A stretch of DNA of 64,000 bases from Myxococcales bacterium (GTDB lineage: Bacteria; Myxococcota_C; UBA6777). The translations under genes were made by a program, and so were the position numbers. The notes under the pieces were generated by a model that made no database searches, was not told the DNA's origin, and was given only the letters and a program-made list of their open reading frames with translations. The stretch lies in NCBI GenBank assembly GCA_020632975.1, contig JACKEL010000005.1, forward strand, positions 124,001 to 188,000, read 5' to 3'. Below, one piece after another: positions 44,095 to 52,320 of the stretch (positions are counted from its first letter, which is position 1; every line of letters starts with the position of its first letter).

Positions 44095-44805
44095 TTGCCA
44101 CGCAAAGTCGCACCCGACGATCCAACACGGATCTACCAAAACGATATATTGGAGCGCATGACCCGCTCCCATCCTTACGAACCCCTCGTGGTTTATATCC
44201 CCGTCGTCCTTGGACTGATCGTCTATATGTTCCTCAAAAGCCCGTTTGTTTGGTACAACAGCATCGCATTGGTGGCGACAGGTCTGTTTTATTGGTCTTT
44301 TATGGAGTACATACTCCACCGCTACCTCTTCCACTACGAGGCCAAGAGCAAGATCGGCAAACACATCATGCGCTTGATCCACGGTATCCACCACCAGTTC
44401 CCCAACGATACAGATCGACTGGTGATCCCCTTGGGTGCCTCTTTTCTTTCAGCGCTGATCTTTGTAGCGATTTATTATGGTCTAACCGGGGGTAACGCGT
44501 GGGCGATCCTCCCACTCGTGATTGGGACGATCGTCGGGTACGTCAACTACGACTGGACCCACTATGCAACACATCACGTCAAACCTCGCTTCCCATGGGA
44601 AAAAACGCAGCGCAGACGACACATGCTGCACCACTTTAAATTCCCAGATGCTTGTTTTGGTGTGAGCACAGGACTTTGGGACTGGGTGTTTCGCACACGC
44701 GAACAAGATGCAGAAAAAGCCGTTGCTGCGGGCAAGATGCGAGCTTATCCCAGCGAAAACTGGAAGATCCTCGACAACAAAGCCAACCCCAGCGAGCCTA
44801 TCTAA
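44095..44805 (+). CDS. Fatty acid hydroxylase-superfamily membrane di-iron enzyme
   Basis: A TTG at 44095 stands five bases after AAAGGAGG, much better than the GTG at 44065, so I choose it (236 residues). Two hydrophobic hairpins surround the His boxes of the fatty acid hydroxylase/sterol desaturase family: HRYLFH (75-80), HGIHH (96-100), HYATHH (156-161) and HMLHH (176-180). The closest plan is the fatty acid 2-hydroxylase (FA2H/Scs7) group, which hydroxylates sphingolipid acyl chains without needing a fused cytochrome b5 here. It uses two irons and oxygen at the membrane face. Substrate is not proven; a ceramidase-family gene and a desaturase in the window fit a sphingolipid-like context. 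Confidence 0.8.
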   Translation: MPRKVAPDDPTRIYQNDILERMTRSHPYEPLVVYIPVVLGLIVYMFLKSPFVWYNSIALVATGLFYWSFMEYILHRYLFHYEAKSKIGKHIMRLIHGIHHQFPNDTDRLVIPLGASFLSALIFVAIYYGLTGGNAWAILPLVIGTIVGYVNYDWTHYATHHVKPRFPWEKTQRRRHMLHHFKFPDACFGVSTGLWDWVFRTREQDAEKAVAAGKMRAYPSENWKILDNKANPSEPI

Positions 44806-44912
44806 GTTCCCGTCATTCCCCCCGGCTTGATCCCCCCCGAGTATCCGAATCTTTCGAAATCATTCCAAAAGAAAAAAGTACCAGTCCACCCCAAGCAGCC
44901 GATCTCACTTGG

Positions 44913-45608
44913 TTAGTAAAGTTCACTACCCAGTGGAGAGGACAACAAAGCGTGGAGAAAGCGCGCTTTGTCGACAAAGCGTTCTTCTTCGAGGTCAGAG
45001 ATCGCGCTGCCGATCACCGACCAGTTCCCAGAAAATCCGACCGCTTTGATCGCGATGCCACGAAAACGCGCGCAGACCACGCTTTCTTTCTCTTGGGAAA
45101 GTCGAGACAACAAAAGGCTTGTGCGGATCAAAGAAGACGCCGCACTTTCATAGACAAGCGGGATCTGTCCACCAGACCAAACGACCGTTCCATCCGAGGC
45201 TACGATCCGAAAGTCTGAGGCTTCTTCGACCACTTCCAAACGCTCGCGGATGCGCTCAAAAGCATGTTCACGAGAAGCCTTCAAAGCCTGTCGCATGGAG
45301 GCTTCGTCTTCATAAAAGGACATATTTGGGGGAACAGGAGCGAGATCTTCTCTTGTAAAAGCGTTTCCAATGGCATCTTCACTGACGGGAGATTGAAGCT
45401 CTTCTTGTTCGAAGAATCCGCTCTCTAGCTCATCCACCGCCCCACGAAAAGCCGCGACACTGGTGTTTGTTTTCATCAGAGCGGACATGTCCCCTTGGCT
45501 CTGCAACAAAGACGCAAGTCTCGGAGAAACATGCGGTAACTCGTCACGCGTTTCCAAGATATCTCGTGTATCTCTTGGAGACCAACCAAAAACCTTCTTT
45601 GTAGTCAT
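44913..45608 (-). CDS. Cytoplasmic protein, unrecognised
   Basis: The protein has 231 residues, no signal peptide or membrane helix, and a GGGAGAG ribosome site before the ATG at 45608. The N-terminal half is helical and acidic (DELPHVSPRLASLLQSQGDM; AAFRGAVDELESGFF). A second part has beta-rich character (FRIVASDGTVVWSGGQIPLV; VVCARFRGIAIKAVGFSGNW), reminiscent of small ligand-binding or roadblock-like folds, but I cannot name a family. It lies between the fatty acid hydroxylase (convergent) and the desaturase (same strand) genes. Confidence 0.6.
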   Translation of the reverse strand: MTTKKVFGWSPRDTRDILETRDELPHVSPRLASLLQSQGDMSALMKTNTSVAAFRGAVDELESGFFEQEELQSPVSEDAIGNAFTREDLAPVPPNMSFYEDEASMRQALKASREHAFERIRERLEVVEEASDFRIVASDGTVVWSGGQIPLVYESAASSLIRTSLLLSRLSQEKESVVCARFRGIAIKAVGFSGNWSVIGSAISDLEEERFVDKARFLHALLSSPLGSELY

Positions 45609-45866
45609 GTTTCTCTCCCATCACAGCGCGTAAGAACACCATCTAATCTCGAAAACTCAGTGACGCGGCCCATCCCTACGCTCGCGAAGACTCCATCCGT
45701 TGAGTTTGCGTTGAAACACTTCTATTAGGTTGCAAGATGAAAGCCATTTTTTCCGAAGAAACAAATGAAGGCTCAAAACCGTGGAAGACAGAGAAGTTTC
45801 TTGGAAGTGGGAAAGGCAGGTGGGGAGTGGATTCTCAAGAATGAGAACAGAAGCAAAGGAAGCGTC

Positions 45867-46943
45867 TCAAACAGTTGTTTCTTGAGGAGAAATCTGGGGA
45901 GTAGAAGGGACAGGGACAGGACGTGTACGCGCGTGCAAGAAAGCCATCAATTCTTCCTTCGTTCGTTCAGGCTGTCCGATGTTGACGTAGATCTCTGCCA
46001 ATTTGTCATAGCGATGGAACATCAACAGCGCCCACACGCCCACAAAGTCGATACCATGGAAGATCACGGCGTCTTCTTTTGCGTATTCGTCGAGGCTTTC
46101 TTCAAACTCGACGGGCAGTTCGGTCCAGTGGCGCCCAGGCTTGAGATGGTGCCCGATATGGTAGCCATCGTTGAAACAGCGTTGGTTGTAGCGCGAGTTG
46201 ATCGCGGTGATGCTATTGCGATAGCAATTGGCGGGCGCTTCGGGATCGACAAAGGCGTGCTGCCCCCAATTCCCCGCCATCATCACAAAGCGGCAAACCA
46301 AGAAAGGGATGATCCAAACCACCAAGGTCGCGTAAAAGTTCACGAAAGACAATGCTATCACACAAAGATAGAAGCCTATTTCACCGAGTAACATTCGTCG
46401 CAACATCTTGATGCGTCCACGTTGGAAGTGGTAGCGCGACATATCGACGATCGCGAGGAAGAAGAAGCGCAAGTAGTACTGAAGAAAGTGGAAAGCGTTG
46501 TCGCGCTCAAAGCGAAGCGTCGAACTGAGATCGTCTTCCATATTGTTTTCAGGGTGGTGCATCCCGATGTGATGGGCATAATAGGTCTCTGGCGTCTCTC
46601 CAAAGAAAGGACTCAAGACCCATGGAATGTAATGATTCAACAGCGCGTAGCGGCGATTAAAAAGCCGACGATGGCTGGTGTTGTGCAACATCAAGATAAA
46701 GCGATCCATAAAGAAGAACACATTGAGCACCAAGTAGGCTGCTCCCAACCACCAGCGAAAGATCCCTGGGATATAAAGGACGATCGCAAAAGGGATAATA
46801 AAGAGTGTCGACTGCAAGCAAAGTTGGGCGAAAGGAAGATCGCGCTCATCTTTGATCATCGACAAAAGAAACCGATCCACGGGGCCATAGTGCTCTTTAG
46901 GTGTAAAACGTGGATCATCAATACGAAGGGAACGAACAGACAT
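45867..46943 (-). CDS. Membrane fatty acid desaturase
   Basis: The protein is 358 residues. The three His boxes of acyl-lipid or acyl-CoA desaturases are HNTSHRR (87-93), HHIGMHH (124-130) and DGYHIGHH (about 249). Four or more membrane helices lie between them (for example LFIIPFAIVLYIPGIF and LGEIGFYLCVIALSFV). The enzyme inserts a double bond in acyl chains with a di-iron centre and oxygen; regiospecificity cannot be read. A Pro-rich tail (PVPVPSTPQISPQE) is extra. TAGGAG precedes the ATG. Electron-donor genes are not adjacent. Confidence 0.88.
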   Translation of the reverse strand: MSVRSLRIDDPRFTPKEHYGPVDRFLLSMIKDERDLPFAQLCLQSTLFIIPFAIVLYIPGIFRWWLGAAYLVLNVFFFMDRFILMLHNTSHRRLFNRRYALLNHYIPWVLSPFFGETPETYYAHHIGMHHPENNMEDDLSSTLRFERDNAFHFLQYYLRFFFLAIVDMSRYHFQRGRIKMLRRMLLGEIGFYLCVIALSFVNFYATLVVWIIPFLVCRFVMMAGNWGQHAFVDPEAPANCYRNSITAINSRYNQRCFNDGYHIGHHLKPGRHWTELPVEFEESLDEYAKEDAVIFHGIDFVGVWALLMFHRYDKLAEIYVNIGQPERTKEELMAFLHARTRPVPVPSTPQISPQETTV

Positions 46944-47015
46944 ATAACGCTCCTATCCAAAGCAACAGAAAGACAACTTTTTCGGCGCGCATCCTAATCA
47001 GAGCCACCCCTAAGG

Positions 47016-47549
47016 TCAAGCAAGCAATGCCGCGATATCAAACTGAAAAGAAAGATCCACTTCGTCTTTGAGTTGGATCAAGCCCAAAGGTGCTTTGAAT
47101 GGCTTTATCCCCAACGCCGCGTGAGAAAGCCGAACCTTCCCAGAAACCGACGTGCCTTTTTGGGTCAAGGGTATCTTTACCGCAGCAGAACCTGCGCCCA
47201 AACGCAGCCGCCCTTCGACCTGCCAACCTCCCCCGCTGGGCTTCATCTCCCCCGAAAAAGCGAGATCTCCACCAAGGTGTTTCTTGATATTGCTTTGGAT
47301 CTCAGTCTTGTCTTTTGCGGACAAACCGTCTGGTCCCAAAACAGAGAAAGCATCTTTGGGGATCTTTACCTCGACGCGAATACCGCTGCCATCGGCATGT
47401 TCGATATGAATTGAAAAGTCCTCCATGGACAACAACAGGTCATGCCCCAAACGAGACAACAGGCCCTGCTTCCATGTATTGAGGTGCAACCAACCATCCT
47501 CAGGACCCAACTCAAATTTACCTTTAGAAATAGATAGTTCCGACATCAT
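47016..47549 (-). CDS. YceI-family lipid-binding-like protein, no signal peptide
   Basis: The ATG at 47549 follows AAAGGGG; the TTG and second ATG beside it are alternatives. The product of 177 residues is a single YceI lipocalin-like barrel (LSRLGHDLLLSMEDFSIHIE; GDLAFSGEMKPSGGGWQVEG; GKVRLSHAALGIKPFKAPLG). Most YceI proteins are periplasmic and bind isoprenoids or amides; this one has no signal peptide, so it is probably cytoplasmic. Its upstream region has a possible operator (47572-47595). It lies beside the desaturase on the same strand, 72 bp apart. Confidence 0.82.
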   Translation of the reverse strand: MMSELSISKGKFELGPEDGWLHLNTWKQGLLSRLGHDLLLSMEDFSIHIEHADGSGIRVEVKIPKDAFSVLGPDGLSAKDKTEIQSNIKKHLGGDLAFSGEMKPSGGGWQVEGRLRLGAGSAAVKIPLTQKGTSVSGKVRLSHAALGIKPFKAPLGLIQLKDEVDLSFQFDIAALLA

Positions 47550-47571
47550 CAACCCCTTTTATCGCAAGACA

Positions 47572-47595
47572 TGAAAGTGATTCTCATATTTGAGA
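47572..47595. promoter_or_regulatory. Possible Fur-like or dimeric operator upstream of the YceI gene
   Basis: tgaaagt, g, attctca (47572-47586) matches the 7-1-7 Fur consensus at 11 of 14 positions by my count. It overlaps a second inverted repeat, tctca, tatt, tgaga (47582-47595). It lies 22 bp upstream of the YceI start. Confidence 0.3.
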
Positions 47596-48096
47596 CATCA
47601 TTCTCTACCAAGGGCAAAGCATTCTTTTGTAAGGAAAAACATCTCAAAGATAACCTTGTGAGCCCAAGACGACACCGCTTCTCATCTTTTCTTATGAAAA
47701 GTGGAAACTTAAGTATCCATCCTGTTTCGAAAAAGAAACGATTGCATCACAAAGGCGGTGGGTGGGGTGAAATCGGCGCGACAAGAGATGCACTGAAGTT
47801 TCAAGAAACGAACGGCAACATAACAAAAAACAGGGCCCCGAGACAACCCCAAAGGAGCTCGTTCTCAAAAACGTTTGTGTTTGTCGCATAAGGAGAGAAG
47901 AAAAGCAAAGTCTTTGTACCGAACCCCTGCCAGCCAAAAGCACGAGGTCACAACCATAGACCGGTGCTTTGTGGTCAGGGTCTAAGATATTCTCTCATGT
48001 CATCATTCTCAATTTGACACATTTGAGCGTACCCGTTCTACAGGTGCGTCAAGTTTTGCAATCTTTTAAGGAAGACTTTTTCTTGCCGAAGCCATT
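47596..48096. other. Intergenic stretch, no gene supported
   Basis: Together with flanking sites this forms a gap of about 620 bp between the YceI gene and the large Cys-rich lipoprotein gene. A 106-codon plus-strand frame (47571-47891) has no ribosome site and gene-unlike composition. Nothing else is evident. Confidence 0.45.
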
Positions 48097-48187
48097 CAAA
48101 AGGTGCCCGTTCAAAGGGAACGCCCCGAGTCAGAGGAGGTTCAAGGCGCCTGCCCAAAGGGGACAACCCGAGTCAGGGGAGGTTTTT
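48097..48187. repeat. Two imperfect direct repeats of about 44 bp
   Basis: Two adjacent copies (48097-48140 and 48141-48187) share the elements tcaa.aggtgcc, caaaggg.ac and cccgagtcag.ggaggtt. They lie at and just beyond the 3' end of the Cys-rich lipoprotein gene; the second copy includes its stop region. Confidence 0.6.
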
Positions 48188-51100
48188 GGTCACGAAGGTA
48201 TCGTAGAAAGAAGCGCTTGTGTTTTGGGGGGTGACGGTAAATGTGCCAAGCCCAAAACTATCGAAGAAAGAGCCACCTAGATAAGTGTTGTCGTCACTAT
48301 CAAGGGCGAAAAGACCGTTCGTTTCGTCTTGGGTTGCGCTCCCAAGTTGTTTGGCCCAGATCCAACGACCTTGAAGACTATCGAGAGCCGCGACAAGGAG
48401 GTCTTTTTTGCCTTTGCTTGTAAGGCTGGTGGTGCCCAGGTCGAGTTGCCCATCAAAGCTCGCGGTGATGTAAAGGACCCCTTTGCTATTGAGGGCGATC
48501 TGATGGCTTAGGGTATCACCAGAGGTCACTTTGGTTTGTTGGGTCCAAAGGATCTGGCCATTTTGATCGATTTTCATCACAAAGATCTCTTTTGAAGTAG
48601 AGGTCAGCGTGGTGGTGTCAACTTCCAAACTTTTGTCAAATGTCCCAAGGACATAGAGATTTTCGTTGGCGTCAGAGACGATCCCTGTGGGCGCTACGTT
48701 ATCTTTGAACTCTTTGGCCCAAGCAAAGAGCGTGTTGGAGCCGATGCGAGCGAGGTAATGGTAATAAGCTGAGGATGCGGTGTTTCCATTGAGAGAGAAG
48801 CTACCAAGCTGAGCAGCCCCACGAAACCGACCAAAGACATAGACCGCACCACTTGGTGTCGGGGCGCACTTGGGACTTTGTCCACCTCTCCCTGAAGAAG
48901 AGATCGTAGCAGCCCACTGCGGAACACCAGAGGAATCGATCTTCGCGACATATCCGTCATCGTAGTTGGTTGTCGAGATCGCCTTTGTGGGACTGTATTG
49001 CCAAGTTCCAGAGAAATTACCGCAGAGATAGAGGCTCCCGCTGTTATCGATCTGAAGGTCCGAAGGCGGGCTGAAGTTGCTGACCGTGCCAGAACTGTAG
49101 GGCAAAGCCCACTCCCAAGTGCCATCGCTCTTGCGCTTTGCGAGGAAGGTACGGTTGATCTCCGTGAAAGGCAGATGCTCAGGAAAAGCCCCCAGTCCTG
49201 TATAAGAGCCTGTGACATAAAGACTATCGTTGTTGTCTGTCGCGAGGGCAAATCCCCGAGAAGTGGAGAGTTTGGGCCCAATAAAATGTACAGAGAAGCC
49301 GCTTTCTTGGAGGGCCGCAAAGTTGTTTGTAAGGTCTGAATAGATCCAAACAGAGGCTGTGTGACCTTTTTGCAAATACACTGTGCCTCCAGCGCTCAGG
49401 CTGAACTCGTTGCGGTACTGGTTGTTGAAGATCGAACCCAAACCATTGTTAAGGTCTTTGTTGTCATTGATCAGGATATAGCATCGGGAAAAAGTGCTGG
49501 TGCTGTTGAGATTGGAGACATTGAAACGGATTTGGGCACTGAGGGCATAGTAACCGTCAACAGGCGCAACAAAGTTACCTGTAGTGCTATTGAGCGCGCT
49601 GCTATTGGCAAAGAGGCCATCGACCCCCGAGGTACGCCAACCCGTCACTTTTCCCCAACCTCTTGTGGTGAAACTTTTGTCCGCAAGCAAAGAGGCGTGA
49701 GCACCATAAGGCAGCTCGGGTCCAATAAAATAGCCTGAGAAACCGCTCTCACTTTGGATGACGTAGTCGTTGTCTTCGTGGGAGTACACCCAAAGCGTGA
49801 CCTTCTGCCCTTTTTTCAGCGCCACAGTCGCACTCACATTCAGCGTGAGGTACTGAGAGCGCGGGATGCCCATAAATGTATGCATACCGTTGTTGATGTC
49901 TTTCGCCCCATCGATCACCAAAAGCAAACGTAAGTAATGCGTGATTCCTAGGACAGAGGTTTCGTCGAGCCGCACTTGCGTATCAAAGTGGTAGTAACCA
50001 TCCGCAGGTGCGGTAAATTCGCCGTTGGTGCCATCAAAGGCGTTGCCCACTTGAAAGAGTCCCGCGGTGCCAGCCGTGCGCCAGCCTTTGACTTGCGTCC
50101 AACCTTTGGCTTTGATCGGGAGGTTGGTGCTGAGATCTGCGTGAAAACCTGACTTCAAAGTGGGCCCAATATAGTAGCCAGAGAACCCACTCTCAGACAT
50201 GACGGTGTAAGAAGTGTTGTTTGCAGACTGAACCCAGAGCGTCACCTTTTGACCTTGTTTGAGATAGATCGTCCCCATCACATGAAGATCATTATAAGTT
50301 CCGGTATCTCGAACGCGGATCGCGTGGAAACCATTGTTCACATCGCGGTTTCCATCGATCGCAAGTTGAAGGCGCATATAACTCGCGTTGCCTAGTTCGT
50401 TGAGAGCAGCGCGAGCCCGAAAGTGATAGTAACCATCCGAAGGAGCGGTAAATTCGCCATTGGTGCCATCAAAGTGGCCACCGTTATTGAAAAGACCATC
50501 TGTCCCTGAAGTACGCCAGTTTTTAATTTGCGTCCAACCACTTACATTCACGGCCTGATTCACATTGAGGTCTGCGTGAAACCCAAGAAAAGGTCTTTCT
50601 GCAGGAGCGACGTCTGTGGCTTTCCCCGTGTTGTCGAACTGATAAAGGAAAAGGTTGGCTTCGTTGTTGGGGCCAGGACGCTCCCCCGTGATGTAAGCGT
50701 TACCTTTGTTGTTCGCAACGAGACCATCCGCCCGAGTGGACTTGGGACCTGAGACCACACCAACCCAAGTCGCTTGGCACTTTCCTCCACGACAAGCCTT
50801 GCCGCTGCCGCAAGAAGTACCACACACACCGCAGTGACTGTCGTTTTCGTTGGTATCGACGCACTGTCCGCCACAAATGCTCCAACCCGCGGGACATCTG
50901 CAGGTTCCGCTGTTACAAACTTGGTCGCTTGCGCAAGCATTGTTACATGCACCACAGTGCGCAAGGCTGGTGTTTGTGTCCACGCAACTGTTGGAACAGT
51001 CGGTTAAACCAGAGGAACAAGGCGCTCGACAAACACCCAGCTTACAAAGATCCCCAGAGCTACAGGCATTACCGCAAGCTCCACAGTGCTTTGCATCGCT

Positions 51101-52252
51101 CGCGGTGTCGACGCAAGTCCCATCACACTCGACTTGTCCGCTTGGGCACTTACAGTTTCCTGCGTCACAGAACTTACCGTTTTTGCATGCGTTGTTGCAT
51201 GCACCACAGTGATCATTGCTGGCGTTGAGATCGACGCAACTACCCGAACAATCGACTTCACTGGTGGCGCACTCTTTCTTGCATGTTCCTTGTGAGCATT
51301 TTTCACCTGTGTCGCATGGTTTGTTGCATCCTCCACAGTGTTTGACATCACTGTTGGAATCGACGCAGGTGCTATCGCAAAGGAGGCCACCGTTGGGACA
51401 TGCGCAAGCACCACTTGTACAACGAGTGCCCGAGGGACAGACGTTACCGCACGCACCGCAATGGTCGTTGCTTGCGTTGATATCGACACAAGAAGTCCCG
51501 CACAACCGCTGCCCTGTGGGGCAAACACACTGACCCACATCGCAATACTGAGGGGAGCCACATGCATTGTTGCAAGCACCGCAGTGTTCGTCACTTTTGC
51601 TAGTGTCAACACACTGTCCATTACACGCGGTTTTGCCGTCTTTGCACTTGCAGCTCCCGCCCTCACATTGCATCTCTGCCGCGCACTTGTTGTCGCACTG
51701 TCCGCAATGCGCGTTGTTTGTTTGGGTATCGACACAAGCACCTTGGCACTTGGTTTCGCTGCTTGTGCACGTCACTTCGGGCTCGCAAGCACCATCGACG
51801 CAAGACTCGCCTGTTTTGCAACTTGTTCCACACGCGCCACAATGTTCTTTGTTGGTCTTTGTATCGGCGCAAACATCGATGCATAAAGTCTCGTTGCTTG
51901 CGCATGTAGGCGCGGTTTTACAGGTGCCCGCTGCGCAGATCTCGCCCGTCTGACAGGGTTTGGAACATGCCCCACAATGGGCTTTGTTGGTCTTTGTATC
52001 AACGCACTCGACGCCACAACGCGTCTCTTGGGTTGCGCACTTTGCCAAGCAAAACTGCTCTTGGACACACTCTTCGTTTTCCTTACAGTCTCCGTGACAT
52101 TCGACACCTGTGGGGGTATTCGTGCACCCAGAACCACACACAAGGCCGACCAAAAGCAACGCCCCTCCCAAACGAGAGAAAGGCATCGTTCGCAGAAAAG
52201 AACGAGAAAACAGCTCAAAACAAAAAAGGCGTAATCCATCTCGTATCAACAT
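48173..52252 (-). CDS. Giant surface lipoprotein: ten Cys-rich modules, three C1q-like domains, beta-propeller repeats
   Basis: The ATG at 52252 (AAAGGA seven bases upstream) gives 1359 residues; an inner ATG at 52186 would give a shorter signal. The lipobox is CGSGC. Residues about 65-500 hold ten Cys-rich modules of about 40 residues with the pattern C(V/A)DT..(N/S)..HCG.C...C..G..C..G.C, like Stig1-type repeats. Residues about 560-990 hold three C1q/TNF-like jelly rolls, each with GWTQ.K.WRT.G..GLF and NGEFTAP.DGYYHF, ending SGFSGYYIGP. The last 350 residues are SBBP-type beta-propeller repeats (NLYVLGTFDKSLEVDTTTLT; GVLYITASFDGQLDLGTTSL). It should be exported and disulfide-rich; adhesion or binding is inferred. 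The MopE-like pseudogene is 68 bp upstream. Confidence 0.8.
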   Translation of the reverse strand: MLIRDGLRLFCFELFSRSFLRTMPFSRLGGALLLVGLVCGSGCTNTPTGVECHGDCKENEECVQEQFCLAKCATQETRCGVECVDTKTNKAHCGACSKPCQTGEICAAGTCKTAPTCASNETLCIDVCADTKTNKEHCGACGTSCKTGESCVDGACEPEVTCTSSETKCQGACVDTQTNNAHCGQCDNKCAAEMQCEGGSCKCKDGKTACNGQCVDTSKSDEHCGACNNACGSPQYCDVGQCVCPTGQRLCGTSCVDINASNDHCGACGNVCPSGTRCTSGACACPNGGLLCDSTCVDSNSDVKHCGGCNKPCDTGEKCSQGTCKKECATSEVDCSGSCVDLNASNDHCGACNNACKNGKFCDAGNCKCPSGQVECDGTCVDTASDAKHCGACGNACSSGDLCKLGVCRAPCSSGLTDCSNSCVDTNTSLAHCGACNNACASDQVCNSGTCRCPAGWSICGGQCVDTNENDSHCGVCGTSCGSGKACRGGKCQATWVGVVSGPKSTRADGLVANNKGNAYITGERPGPNNEANLFLYQFDNTGKATDVAPAERPFLGFHADLNVNQAVNVSGWTQIKNWRTSGTDGLFNNGGHFDGTNGEFTAPSDGYYHFRARAALNELGNASYMRLQLAIDGNRDVNNGFHAIRVRDTGTYNDLHVMGTIYLKQGQKVTLWVQSANNTSYTVMSESGFSGYYIGPTLKSGFHADLSTNLPIKAKGWTQVKGWRTAGTAGLFQVGNAFDGTNGEFTAPADGYYHFDTQVRLDETSVLGITHYLRLLLVIDGAKDINNGMHTFMGIPRSQYLTLNVSATVALKKGQKVTLWVYSHEDNDYVIQSESGFSGYFIGPELPYGAHASLLADKSFTTRGWGKVTGWRTSGVDGLFANSSALNSTTGNFVAPVDGYYALSAQIRFNVSNLNSTSTFSRCYILINDNKDLNNGLGSIFNNQYRNEFSLSAGGTVYLQKGHTASVWIYSDLTNNFAALQESGFSVHFIGPKLSTSRGFALATDNNDSLYVTGSYTGLGAFPEHLPFTEINRTFLAKRKSDGTWEWALPYSSGTVSNFSPPSDLQIDNSGSLYLCGNFSGTWQYSPTKAISTTNYDDGYVAKIDSSGVPQWAATISSSGRGGQSPKCAPTPSGAVYVFGRFRGAAQLGSFSLNGNTASSAYYHYLARIGSNTLFAWAKEFKDNVAPTGIVSDANENLYVLGTFDKSLEVDTTTLTSTSKEIFVMKIDQNGQILWTQQTKVTSGDTLSHQIALNSKGVLYITASFDGQLDLGTTSLTSKGKKDLLVAALDSLQGRWIWAKQLGSATQDETNGLFALDSDDNTYLGGSFFDSFGLGTFTVTPQNTSASFYDTFVTKNLP

Positions 52253-52320
52253 CAAAGTATCCTTTTTTCGCTATCTTTATGAACGAAGAACAAAGTTCCA
52301 AAGAAGCCGATGATCGGTCC

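Noticed and set aside
47571..47891. 106-codon plus-strand ORF in the 47.5-48.2 kb gap
   Set aside because: No ribosome site, odd composition (rich in Lys, Ser and His) and it overlaps the candidate operator of the YceI gene.
50528..51953. Regularly spaced repeats that could suggest a CRISPR array
   Set aside because: The periodicity is about 120 bp and comes from the tandem Cys-rich protein modules; there are no identical short repeats with unique spacers.
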